Assembly: GCA_022821145.1 (NCBI GenBank)
Contig: JAJEEE010000047.1
Coordinates: 62,001 to 126,000 of the forward strand
Source: Acidobacteriota bacterium
GTDB lineage: Bacteria > Acidobacteriota > Terriglobia > 20CM-2-55-15
Reading direction: 5' to 3'
DNA length: 64,000 nt
Numbering within the stretch: position 1 is the stretch's first letter; every line of letters begins with the position of its first letter. Positions 51,595-60,511 of this stretch are shown in pieces. The notes beneath the pieces are model-generated. The model did not search any database, was not told where the DNA came from, and saw nothing but the letters and a program-made list of their open reading frames with translations. A program made the translations under genes and the position numbers.

Positions 51595-52743
51595 ATGCTG
51601 CGCCGTCGGATCACGGACCTGCTCGGCCAGCGCCTGACCGATTATCCGGCCGTCGCGCTGATCGGATCGCGTCAGAGCGGCAAGACCACGCTGGCCCGGT
51701 CGTTGGACGGGATCTATTTCGACCTGGAACAACCGGCCGACCGATTGCGGCTCGACCTCGGCTGGGACGAGGCCGCCGCCTCCACGCGACTGATCATCCT
51801 GGACGAAGCCCAGGCCGCGCCGGAGGTCTTTCCCCGCCTGCGCGGGGCGATCGACGCCGACCGGAAGCGCCACGGCCGATTTCTGCTGCTCGGCTCGGTT
51901 TCGCCGGAGCTGACGACCCAGGTCTCGGAGTCCCTGGCGGGCCGGCTCTCGATCGTCGAGTTGACGCCCCTGTTGCTGCCGGAGCTGGACAGCCCGACCG
52001 CGCTCCGGCGAATGTGGCTACGGGGCGGCTACCCGGACGGCGGCGTGTTGGGAGGCGCCGGATATCCCGTGTGGCAACGCGACTATCTGAGTTTGCTCGT
52101 TCAAAGAGACCTTCCCAACTGGGGCTTGCCGGCTCGCGGCGAGGCCATCCGGCGCTTGTTCGGCATGCTTGCCGCCCGTCATGGCCAAGTATGGAACGCC
52201 AGCGAGATCGGGAAGGGATTGGGCATGTCCTACCACACCGTGAACGATTACCTGAACTACCTGGAAGGAGCCTTCCTGATACGGCGTCTGCCGGCGTATC
52301 ACGCCAACATTGGCAAACGGCTCATCAAGCGGCCGAAGGTCTACTGGCGGGATTCCGGACTGCTCCACGCGCTTCTGAACGTGGAGGATCCGAAACACCT
52401 CCTGGCCCAACCTTGGGTCGGTTACAGTTGGGAGGGCTTCGTCGTGGAACAGGTCCTCGGCGCCCTGAGCTCGGGCGGGCGGCCCGTCGACGCCTATTTC
52501 CTGCGAACCTCCGACCAGCGTGAGATCGACCTGATCATTCGTTTCGGCCGGGAGTTGTGGGCCGTCGAGATCAAGCTGACCACCCAGCCCGTCGACGCCG
52601 ACCTGCGGCATTTGAACGCCACCGCCGACCTGATCGGCGCCGACAAGCGGATCCTCATCTCACAGGGCCGGGAGTCCGTCGACGGCGGGTCCCGGATGCT
52701 CTGTAATCTTCCGGACTTTCTGAGCCACATCGCCGCGGCATAG
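51595..52743 (+). CDS. AAA ATPase with C-terminal DUF4143 domain
   Basis: 382 residues from ATG 51595. Walker A: VALIGSRQSGKTTLARSL; Walker B: RLIILDEAQAAPEVFPRLRG; sensor-like LLLGSVSPEL. Then a winged-helix/DUF4143 part with NASEIGKGLGMSYHTVNDYL, YWRDSGLLHALLNV and the nuclease-like end REIDLIIRFGRELWAVEIKL, which resembles the D-(x)-E-x-K core of restriction-like folds. The family is widespread, often alone and mobile, and its biological role is unclear. It is isolated here, with a palindromic AT-rich promoter unlike its surroundings. Confidence 0.88.
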   Translation: MLRRRITDLLGQRLTDYPAVALIGSRQSGKTTLARSLDGIYFDLEQPADRLRLDLGWDEAAASTRLIILDEAQAAPEVFPRLRGAIDADRKRHGRFLLLGSVSPELTTQVSESLAGRLSIVELTPLLLPELDSPTALRRMWLRGGYPDGGVLGGAGYPVWQRDYLSLLVQRDLPNWGLPARGEAIRRLFGMLAARHGQVWNASEIGKGLGMSYHTVNDYLNYLEGAFLIRRLPAYHANIGKRLIKRPKVYWRDSGLLHALLNVEDPKHLLAQPWVGYSWEGFVVEQVLGALSSGGRPVDAYFLRTSDQREIDLIIRFGRELWAVEIKLTTQPVDADLRHLNATADLIGADKRILISQGRESVDGGSRMLCNLPDFLSHIAAA

Positions 52744-52755
52744 CGGCGCCGCCCC

Positions 52756-54456
52756 TCAGTCCAGGGAGAACGTCCACACCGCCGAGCCGCCTTCGCCGCC
52801 CCGGCCCGCCATGACCGAGACGTATTGGCGGCCGTCGAGCGCGTAGGTGACGGGCTGCCCCGGGCCGGGGGCCGTGGCCGCTTCCCAGAGCGTCTCGCCC
52901 GTCTCGGCGTCCAGCGCCAGGAACCGGCCGTCGGCCTTGCCGACGAAGAGCAGGCCGCCGCCGGTCGAAAGCGTGCCCCCGTGAGAGCCGTCGCCGGCGA
53001 TGCGCCACCGTTCTTCCTGGGCCACGGGATCCCACGCGACCAGGAACCCGCCCCGGTTGGGCATCCCCGGGTTCGGAGGCCGGACGAACCCCTCGGGCGC
53101 CCCGCCACGGCCGATCAATCCCGTGTTCGAGCGTCCGAACTGGTACTCGTACGCCGTGTTGACGGCGAAGTAGTTGTTGCCGTTCTGACCGGGAATGTAG
53201 ACCAGGCCCGTCGCCGGGTTCCACGACATGCCCTGCCAGTTGTGCGCGCCGTAAGGGCTGGGCCACAGCCACGCGGGACCGGTCCGGCTGTAACGCGCGT
53301 TCGCGGCTTCGATGGGACGGCCCGTTTCCGGATCGACGCCCTCCGCCCAGTTGACTTCCGCGAACGCCTCGGCCGATATGAACGCGCCCGTCACGCGATC
53401 GATGACGTAGAAGAAGCCGTTCTTCGGCGCCTGCATCAGCACTTTCCGTTGGCGGCCTTCGATCGTCAGCTCCGCCAGGATCATCGGTTGCACGGCGGTG
53501 TAGTCCCATTCGTCGCCGGGCGTCGTCTGGTAGTACCAGACGAGCTCGCCGTCGTCGGGCCGCACGGCCAGGATCGACGACAGGTAGAGGTTGTCGCCGC
53601 CGCCGGGGCTCCGGAGCGTCTGCGTCCAGGGGCCCCCGTTGCCGGTGCCGACGTAGAGCAGGTCCTCCTCGGGGTCGTAGGCGAACGCGTCCCACACCGT
53701 TCCGCCGCCGCCGAGCTCCCACCATTCGCCCGTCCATGTCTCGGCCGCGCGCGCCAGCGCGTCGCTCTCGAAACCGTCGGCGGGGTTGCCGGGCACGGTA
53801 TGGACGCGCCACGCCTGCTCGCCGGTTTCCGCGTCATAGGCGGTGAAATACCCGCGGACGCCGAATTCCGCCCCGCCGTTGCCGATGACGACCTTGCCCT
53901 TCACGACGCGCGGCGCGCCGGTGATGCTGTATTCGTCGTCCCTGGGCGTCGTCTGGACCGACCAGACGACGCGTCAATTTTCGGCGTCGAGCGCCACCAG
54001 GCGCCCGTCGAGGAGACCGACGTATACCTTGCCCGCGTACAGGGCCGCGCCCCGGTTGACCGGACCGCAGCACAGGTGCGGCCCGCCCGGGCCCCGGGGG
54101 ATGTCCGCGTCCCATCGCCAAAGCTCCTCGCCCGTGCGCGCATCCAGCGCGAACACGCTGTTCCAGGTTGTCGTCCCATACATGACCCCGTCGGCGATGA
54201 GCGGCGTCGCCTCCAGCGTTCCGGTCGAATCGGTATCGTAGGACCAGGCCGGCGCCAGCCCGCCGACGTTGTCCGTGTCGATCAGATCGAGCGGGCTGTG
54301 TCGCGTTTCCGCGTAGTCGCGGCCGTTGGACAGCCACTCCTCCGCCGGGACCTCCCGCAAACGCGTGTCGTCGACGGCTTGGCGGGCCAGGGCGTGGCCA
54401 CCCCAACCCAGCAGGGCCATCGCCAACAAGCCGGCGCGAAAGTTGCAGGTGCGCAT
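52756..54456 (-). CDS. PQQ-dependent dehydrogenase with an in-frame TGA (codon 161)
   Basis: 566 codons from ATG 54456 to the stop at 52756, interrupted once by TGA at 53974-53976. Frame and similarity to the intact paralogue at 45590-47413 continue on both sides: [21 protein letters not shown] versus LVALNRETG-LVDWAVQTTP, so TGA replaces the Gly of the blade motif TG. Signal peptide ([15 protein letters not shown]), vicinal cysteines [12 protein letters not shown] and all propeller repeats are present; no haem domain. A perfect 11-bp hairpin begins 2 bases after the TGA. Explanations: nonsense mutation (GGA to TGA), assembly error, or recoding. Gly is not a usual Sec position, so I do not call it a selenoprotein. 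Confidence 0.8.
53946..53972 (-). promoter_or_regulatory. Perfect 11-bp hairpin directly after the in-frame TGA of the PQQ dehydrogenase
   Basis: In the mRNA GCGUCGUCUGG pairs fully with CCAGACGACGC around a UCGGU loop, starting at the second base after UGA. The loop begins at base 13, slightly closer than the usual bacterial SECIS (about 16-37), and its first two bases lack the expected G. So it is either an unusual SECIS or a coincidence of conserved codons. Confidence 0.4.
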
Positions 54457-54529
54457 GGCGGCCTCTCTTGTAATACACGCGCCCGGAAAGTACAAACGGA
54501 TTTGCGGAACGCCCACCGGGAGGGTCGAC

Positions 54530-55891
54530 ATGTCCAACGCCGAGACAACGCACATGAATCGGAGGGAGTTCGCCGGAACTCTGGGCGCCGGGGCCGCCGT
54601 GCTGACCTCGTGCGCCTCGGGACCATCGGCGCCGCCCGACGCCCGGCCCAACGTCATCTACGTCATGGCCGACGACATGGGCTATGGAGACCTCAGCGGC
54701 TACGGACGCCCCGACGTGGAAACGCGCGCCCTGGACCGCCTCGCCTCCGAGGGCGTGCGGTTCACGCAGGCGTATTCGACCGCGCCGATATGCACGCCGA
54801 CGCGAGTCGGGATGGTGACGGGCCGTTACCCGGCCCGCCATCCCGTCGGTCTGATGGAGCCGCTGCGCACGGGAGTGGCGGCGCATCGGCTCATGGGGTT
54901 CGATCCGGAACACCCGACCCTGAGCTCGCTCCTGCAGGGGGGCGGCTACACGACCGCGTTGTTCGGAAAGTGGCACCTGGGCTGGCTGCCCGAGTACCGT
55001 CCCGAGCGCCACGGCATCGACGAGTTCTTCGGCCCCCTGGGCGGGTCGATCGATCACATCAGCCACATGAACGCCATGGGCGAACACGACCTCTACCGCA
55101 ACGGCGAGGAAGTCTTCGAGGACGGGTACTTCACCGATCTCGTGACCGACCATGCCGCCCGTTTCCTGGCCGAGCGGCGCGAACCGTTCTTCCTGAGCCT
55201 GCAATACACGGCGCCCCACTGGCCGTGGCAGCGACGGAACGATCCGCCCTACGAAGCCGGCCGGCCGCTGGACGACGACGGCCCGCCCGGGATCTATCCC
55301 GAAATGCTCCGGATATTCGACGAGAACGTCGACCGGCTGATGGCGGCCGTCGACGACGCGGGCCTCCGGGAGAACACGATCGTGATCTTCACGAGCGACA
55401 ACGGCGGCGAACGCTACTCGAACATGGCCGGGTTGGCCCGCGGCAAGGGCGAAGTCTGGGAAGGCGGCATTCGCGTCCCGGCGTTCGTTCGTTGGCCCGG
55501 CGCGATCCCCGCCGGAGGAACGACCACGCAAGTCGCGATGGGATTCGACTGGACGGCGACGATCCTGGCCGCCGCCGGCGTCGATCCGGCGGAGACGCAC
55601 CCGCTGGACGGAATCGACCTGATGCCGGTGATGCGCGGGGCGGCGCCCGTCATGGAACGTACGCTCTACTGGCGGACCTTCCAGTCGTCGCGGCAGGGCG
55701 CCGTCCGGAGCGGCTGGTGGAAATACCTCCGGGACGAGCAGGGGGCATACCTGTTCGACCTGGCCGTCGACGCCGGGGAACGCAACGACCTGCGTGCCGT
55801 CGAGACCGACCGGTTCGAACGGCTCCGTGACGCCTACGACCGGTGGGACGGCGAAATGTTGACACCGGCGCCGCTCGACCTGAACGCCTGA
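54530..55891 (+). CDS. Tat-exported sulfatase (arylsulfatase family, Cys-type)
   Basis: 453 residues from ATG 54530; ATG 54554 is an alternative that begins MNRREFAGTLGAGAAVLTSC, a twin-arginine leader ending in a lipobox-like Cys. RPNVIYVMADDMGYGDLSGY gives the metal Asp pair; ICTPTRVGMVTGRYP holds CxPxR (Cys near residue 88, formylglycine site); TALFGKWHLGWLPEYRPERH, TAPHWPWQRRND and IFTSDNGGERYSNM complete the site. It hydrolyses sulfate esters, perhaps of polysaccharides; the substrate is unknown. Divergent from the PQQ dehydrogenase with a 73-bp gap. Confidence 0.93.
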   Translation: MSNAETTHMNRREFAGTLGAGAAVLTSCASGPSAPPDARPNVIYVMADDMGYGDLSGYGRPDVETRALDRLASEGVRFTQAYSTAPICTPTRVGMVTGRYPARHPVGLMEPLRTGVAAHRLMGFDPEHPTLSSLLQGGGYTTALFGKWHLGWLPEYRPERHGIDEFFGPLGGSIDHISHMNAMGEHDLYRNGEEVFEDGYFTDLVTDHAARFLAERREPFFLSLQYTAPHWPWQRRNDPPYEAGRPLDDDGPPGIYPEMLRIFDENVDRLMAAVDDAGLRENTIVIFTSDNGGERYSNMAGLARGKGEVWEGGIRVPAFVRWPGAIPAGGTTTQVAMGFDWTATILAAAGVDPAETHPLDGIDLMPVMRGAAPVMERTLYWRTFQSSRQGAVRSGWWKYLRDEQGAYLFDLAVDAGERNDLRAVETDRFERLRDAYDRWDGEMLTPAPLDLNA

Positions 55892-55967
55892 CGCCCGGCG
55901 GGGCGGACGCGGCCTCCTTGAAAGATCCCACAGCCGGAGTACATTAAGAGGGGAGGAGGTATCGCTC

Positions 55968-58916
55968 GTGCCCGCGCCGCTGGAAGAGCGGATCTTCGAA
56001 ACCGGCCAGCGCCTCTACCGGCGCCTCGAAGGCCAGACCTCATCGGTCTTCCGGAAGGACTACTGGATCGGCCAGGCCATGACTTGGTCGATGAGCGACC
56101 CCGAGTTCAAGGCCAACCTGTTCCGCTTCGTCGACGTCTTCCCCAGCCTCGGCGATGCGGCCGACATTGCCCGCCACGCCGAAGAATACTTCGGGAGGGA
56201 CTCGGGCGGCCTGCTCGGGAAGATCGGGCTGCGGGCGTTGTCCGGAAGCGTCGGCCGTGGATTGGCGGCCCGGCTTCTCAGAACGCGGATCGAGGCCGTC
56301 GCGCGCCAGTTCATCGTCGGCGCGGGTCCGGAAGACGCGCTCCCGGCCCTGGCCGCGCTTCGGAACGACGGCCTGGCGTCCACGGTGTCGCTGCTGGGAG
56401 AAGCGGTCGTTTCGGAACGGGAAGCCGACGTCTACCTGCAGCGATACATCGACCTGCTCGAGCGGTTGACGGCGGCTTCCCGCAACTGGCCGCCCCTCGG
56501 AAACGGAAGCGCCCTGGACTGGAACCAGGCGCCCCGGGTCAACGTCTCCGTCAAGCCGTCGTCGCTCTACTCCCAGATGTCGGCCCGCGCCTTCGACCAC
56601 TCCGTGGACCGGGCCAAGGAGCGCCTTCGCCCGATCCTTCGGAAAGCCATGGCGCTGCAGGCGGCCGTGACGCTCGACATGGAGCACCACGACCTGAAGG
56701 CCCTGACGCTGGCGCTGTACCGGAGCGTCATGGACGAGCCCGAGTTCCACGACTATCCCCACACGGGCCTCGCGATGCAGTCGTACCTGCGCGAGACGGC
56801 GTCGGACGCGCGCGGCCTGGTCGAGTGGGCGCGCGCCCGGCGCCAACCCCTGAGCGTCCGCCTGGTCAAGGGCGCCTACTGGGACAGCGAGGTCGCCTGG
56901 GCGCGCCAGCGGAACTGGCCCGAGCCGGTCTTCCTTCGCAAGAACGAATCCGACCGCGCCTTCGAGGACGCGGCGCGCCTCTTCCTGGAGAACCACCGCC
57001 ATGTCCGCCTGGCATGCGGATCGCACAATCTCAGGTCGCAGGCCTTCGTGATCGAAACGGCCCGGGAACTGGGCGTCCCCGACGACGAGGTCGAGTTCCA
57101 GGTCCTGTACGGCATGGCCGAGCCCATTCGGAACGCGTTGATCGAGGAAGGACGCCGCGTTCGGATGTACGCCGCCGTCGGAGAGATGATTCCGGGAATG
57201 GCGTACCTGGTCCGCCGGCTCCTGGAGAACACGTCCAACGAGTCGTTTCTGCGCCAGGGTTTCGTGGAGGGAACGGACGTTCGCGAGCTCCTGCGCCCGC
57301 CGGAACCGGCCCCCGGCGCGGACGGCGGCAACAGCCGGCCGCGCGACGGTTTCCGAAACCATCCGTTGCTGGATTGGACGATGGAGACGAATCGCGACGC
57401 CTTCGCCGCCGCGATCGAGGAGACGCGCGCCAGCCTGCCGAGGACGGCGCCGCTGATCATCGGCCGCGAGCGCGTCGACACGGCCGCGACCATCGAATCG
57501 CGCGACCCGAACGATGTCCAACGGGTCGTCGCCGTGGCGTCCGCCGCGGACGGCGGCGAGTTGGAACGCGCCGTGCGCGCGGCCGGCGAGGCCTACCCGT
57601 CGTGGCGCGACACGCCGGCCGCGGAGCGCGCCGGCGTGCTGTTCGAAGCCGCCGAAGCCGCCCGGCGGCGGCGCATGGAGCTGGCGGCGCTCGAGGTGTT
57701 CGAAGCCGGAAAGAGTTGGGACGAGGCCGACGGGGACGTGTCCGAAGCCATCGACTTTCTCGAGTACTACGGACGGGAAATGACGCGGCTGTCGCGCCCC
57801 CAGGACCTCTCCGCGGTTCCCGGCGAATCCACCTCGCTCTTCTACGAACCGGGCGGCGTCGCCGCCGTCATCGCGCCGTGGAACTTTCCCATCGCCATCT
57901 CCGTCGGCATGGTCTCGGCGGCGCTCGTCACCGGGAACACCGTCGTCTACAAGCCGTCTTCGGAGACACCCGGCTGCGGCTTCGCGGTCTGGGAGCTTTT
58001 CGACGCGGCCGGACTGCCCGCCGGTGCGCTGAACTTCTGCCCCGGCGGCGGATCGGCCATCGGCGACGCTCTGGTGACCCATCCCGATGTCTGGCTGATC
58101 GCCTTCACGGGAAGCCGTGAAGTGGGGCTGCGCATCAACCGTCTGGCCGGGGAGTCGTCTCCGCGCTCCTCCAACGTCAAACGCGTGATCGCCGAAATGG
58201 GCGGCAAGAACGCCATCATCGTCGATACCGACGCCGACCTGGACGCGGCCGTCCACGACGTCCTGCAGTCGGCCTTCGGCTATCAGGGACAGAAGTGCTC
58301 GGCGTGTTCGCGCCTGATCGCCGTCGAGCCGGTCCACGACGTCCTTCTCGAGCGTCTGAAGGAAGCCGCGCACAGCGTCGAGTTGGGGCCGTCCCGGGAC
58401 CCGGCCGCGTTCATGGGGGCGGTCATTTCCGAAGAGGCGGCCGCGAAGATCCGCCGATACATCGAGATCGGGAAGGCCGAGGGCCGCGTCGTCGTGGAAC
58501 GCGCGCCGGACGGCGTCGCGGGCCATGGCGTTCCGATGACGATCGTCGCCGGCATCGAGCCGGAACACCGCCTGGCCCAGGAGGAGATATTCGGTCCCGT
58601 CCTGTCGGTCATGCGCGCCCCGGACTTCGACGGCGCGATCGAGATGGCCAACCGGACCCCGTACGCGCTGACGGGCGCGGTCTTCTCCCGCAGCCCCGCC
58701 CACATCGCCCGTGCGCGGGCGCGTTTCCGGGTCGGCAACCTGTACATCAATCGCGGTTCGACCGGCGCCATGGTGGGCCGCCATCCGTTCGGCGGCTTCA
58801 AGATGTCGGGGGTCGGATCGAAGGCCGGCGGTCCGGACTACCTGCGCCAGTTCATGGTCCCGCGCAACGTCGTCGAGAACACGATCCGCCGCAGCTTCAC
58901 GCCCGAGACCGACTAG
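55968..58916 (+). CDS. putA: Bifunctional proline dehydrogenase / P5C dehydrogenase
   Basis: 982 residues from GTG 55968, with GGGGAGGAGGTATC just upstream. Residues ~20-450 form the FAD proline dehydrogenase barrel: VNVSVKPSSLYSQMSARAFD, AVTLDMEHHDLKALTLALYR, SVRLVKGAYWDSEVAWARQR and LACGSHNLRSQAF. Residues ~500-970 form the aldehyde dehydrogenase: VIAPWNFPIAISVGMVSAAL, AFTGSREVGLRI, catalytic Glu in VIAEMGGKNAIIVD and catalytic Cys near residue 778 in GYQGQKCSACSRL. It oxidises proline to glutamate with substrate channelling. There is no N-terminal DNA-binding domain, so it is not a trifunctional PutA. Confidence 0.95.
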   Translation: MPAPLEERIFETGQRLYRRLEGQTSSVFRKDYWIGQAMTWSMSDPEFKANLFRFVDVFPSLGDAADIARHAEEYFGRDSGGLLGKIGLRALSGSVGRGLAARLLRTRIEAVARQFIVGAGPEDALPALAALRNDGLASTVSLLGEAVVSEREADVYLQRYIDLLERLTAASRNWPPLGNGSALDWNQAPRVNVSVKPSSLYSQMSARAFDHSVDRAKERLRPILRKAMALQAAVTLDMEHHDLKALTLALYRSVMDEPEFHDYPHTGLAMQSYLRETASDARGLVEWARARRQPLSVRLVKGAYWDSEVAWARQRNWPEPVFLRKNESDRAFEDAARLFLENHRHVRLACGSHNLRSQAFVIETARELGVPDDEVEFQVLYGMAEPIRNALIEEGRRVRMYAAVGEMIPGMAYLVRRLLENTSNESFLRQGFVEGTDVRELLRPPEPAPGADGGNSRPRDGFRNHPLLDWTMETNRDAFAAAIEETRASLPRTAPLIIGRERVDTAATIESRDPNDVQRVVAVASAADGGELERAVRAAGEAYPSWRDTPAAERAGVLFEAAEAARRRRMELAALEVFEAGKSWDEADGDVSEAIDFLEYYGREMTRLSRPQDLSAVPGESTSLFYEPGGVAAVIAPWNFPIAISVGMVSAALVTGNTVVYKPSSETPGCGFAVWELFDAAGLPAGALNFCPGGGSAIGDALVTHPDVWLIAFTGSREVGLRINRLAGESSPRSSNVKRVIAEMGGKNAIIVDTDADLDAAVHDVLQSAFGYQGQKCSACSRLIAVEPVHDVLLERLKEAAHSVELGPSRDPAAFMGAVISEEAAAKIRRYIEIGKAEGRVVVERAPDGVAGHGVPMTIVAGIEPEHRLAQEEIFGPVLSVMRAPDFDGAIEMANRTPYALTGAVFSRSPAHIARARARFRVGNLYINRGSTGAMVGRHPFGGFKMSGVGSKAGGPDYLRQFMVPRNVVENTIRRSFTPETD

Positions 58917-58935
58917 TTCGGCAGCGGTTGCGCGG

Positions 58936-60063
58936 CTATTCCTCGAAGACCTCCGGGTTCGGGAACGTCAGCGAGAAGCCGTACCAGCGCGTGAAAACCT
59001 GGTTCGGGCGTTCCATCGGGACGGCTCCGCCGTCGGCGTCGATCAGGCGTCCGGCCACGATCGACTGCCCGTTTTCGAGCCGGACCTGACGCCCTTCGAT
59101 CGCCGCGCCCGCGGCATCGACGTAGAGCGCCGCCGGGACCGACGTGCCCGGGTCGCGGTAGACCAGCAGGTTCCGCCCGCCGACGGTGTCGACGAAAGCG
59201 CCCCGTCGGCGAATCCCTTCGAACGGGTAGAAGCGCCGCAATCCGTCTGCGTCCCATACGCCCAGGCCCATCTCCATCCGTTCCCGCCGGGTGTCCTCTT
59301 CGCCCAGCGTCTCGACGAACATATCCCCCATCCGGGCGTCGGGATCCGGAAGCCCGCGCGCTCCGGCCGGTCCGCCGCCACCGCCGCCGCTATCGGGAGG
59401 CGGCGGCTCGCCCAGGCCGCCCCGCCCGAACGACGTCGGCGTGAACCCCGGGCCGCTGTTCGCGAAGGGACGCCCCGAAATGGCGATTCGCATTCCGGGG
59501 TCCAACTCGAGCGCCTGCGCGACGGTCATCTGCCGCAATGCACCGGATATCTCCAGCGAACGTCCGGCGTGTTCGCCGTACATGGCTTCGCCGGTGATGT
59601 GGTTCCACAGTGTCAGCGTCCTGCGGTCCTGCATGACGAAGAGGCCGTCGTACAGGCCGGCGTTGGTGAAATGCAGCCACCGCCCGTCCAGCTCGGGGAT
59701 CAGACTGACCCCCGTGTTGCAGACCACTCAGAACGTCGCCATCCAGTGCTCGCCGTTGGACGACGTGCCCTCGGCGATGTGGTGGTACGCCATCTGGTCC
59801 ATCAGCAGGGCGAGGCGGCCGTCGGCGGTATCCGTGACCAGGACCCAGTGGTCCGCGTTGACCTTCTCGTTCCCGATGGCCTCGGCGAGAGGCTCGGTCC
59901 CCGTCGGATAGAACGTGTGGAACCAGTCGTGACCGGCGTTGCTGAACCGGTTGAAATCGAACGCGCCGGCGCCCGTCGCCTGAGCGGCGAGCGTCGCCGG
60001 CATCGCCAACAACACCGCAAGGGCGGCCGTTGGGCCGGGGCCGGAAGGAAGCACGTTGCGCAT
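58936..60063 (-). CDS. Secreted DUF3179 protein with in-frame TGA in the CxxC motif (candidate selenoprotein)
   Basis: 375 codons from ATG 60063 (GGAAGGAAGC upstream) to the stop at 58936, with a single TGA at 59728-59730 as codon 112. Signal peptide MRNVLPSGPGPTAALAVLLA, cleaved near LAAQATG. Text around the TGA: EHWMATF-TGA-VVCNTGVSLI, aligning with the DUF3179 core 'VTYCPLCGTG.VFDR..DG..L.F...G...'. So TGA replaces the first Cys of CxxC, giving UxxC. Conservation continues on both sides (LDGRWLHFTNAGLYDGLFVM; RRTLTLWNHITGEAMYG). An 8-bp stem with a GUC loop follows. DUF3179 function is unknown. A nonsense mutation precisely at the Cys is the rival view. Confidence 0.86.
59695..59713 (-). 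promoter_or_regulatory. Candidate bacterial SECIS for the DUF3179 protein
   Basis: mRNA GGGGGUCA-GUC-UGAUCCCC: eight pairs (one G-U) closing a GUC triloop, or AGUCU if the last pair opens, which resembles the AGGUCU loop of the fdhF SECIS. The stem starts 15 bases and the loop 23 bases after the UGA, inside the known 16-37 window. It lies within the coding region, as bacterial SECIS elements do. Confidence 0.75.
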
Positions 60064-60074
60064 GGGGATCGTCG

Positions 60075-60506
60075 TTATCGAGCCTGTTCGGTGGGATCGG
60101 AGCCGTCCAGCGGCGCTCCAGTCCCCGACGACCCGGCGAACAGCCGCCGTCCGTCGGGAAACGTCACGTCGCGTCCGTTGGCCCGGTTCGACCCGTCCAG
60201 GGCGCGGTAGCCCTCGACCAGGACTTCGGTGCCCGGAACGACCGAGTCCCGCGTCCACCCGCGCCGAACCAGGGCGCCGGGAGGCCCCGCCTCGATCATC
60301 CAACTTTCGACGGTGCCGTCCTCCAACGTGACGTCGAGATGCATCCAGGCGTGCGGGTTGATCCATTCCATCCGGGTGATCTGGCCGCGCAGGCGCACCG
60401 GCTGCGTCGAGTCGAACTCCGCCGCGAACGCATGATGGGCGACGGCCGGTTCGACGCCAAACGGCGCCAGCGCCGCTACCGATATGAGTACAAAAGCGGT
60501 CCGCAT
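60075..60506 (-). CDS. Secreted DUF6152 family protein
   Basis: 143 residues from ATG 60506. Signal peptide (RTAFVLISVAALAPFGVEPA) then AHHAFAAEFDSTQPVRLRGQ, ITRMEWINPHAWMHLDVTL, and GPPGALVRRGWTRDSVVPGT: the full DUF6152 layout with the HH start and the 'W.NPH.W..' motif. It lies between the VOC-fusion gene (5 bp upstream) and the DUF3179 gene (11 bp downstream), all minus strand, so the three are one operon. Its function is unknown. Confidence 0.87.
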   Translation of the reverse strand: MRTAFVLISVAALAPFGVEPAVAHHAFAAEFDSTQPVRLRGQITRMEWINPHAWMHLDVTLEDGTVESWMIEAGPPGALVRRGWTRDSVVPGTEVLVEGYRALDGSNRANGRDVTFPDGRRLFAGSSGTGAPLDGSDPTEQAR

Positions 60507-60511
60507 GGCGT

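Noticed and set aside
52825-55830. Very long plus-strand frame opposite the PQQ dehydrogenase and across the sulfatase
   Set aside because: Third-position GC bias keeps it open; the conserved motifs are in the annotated frames.
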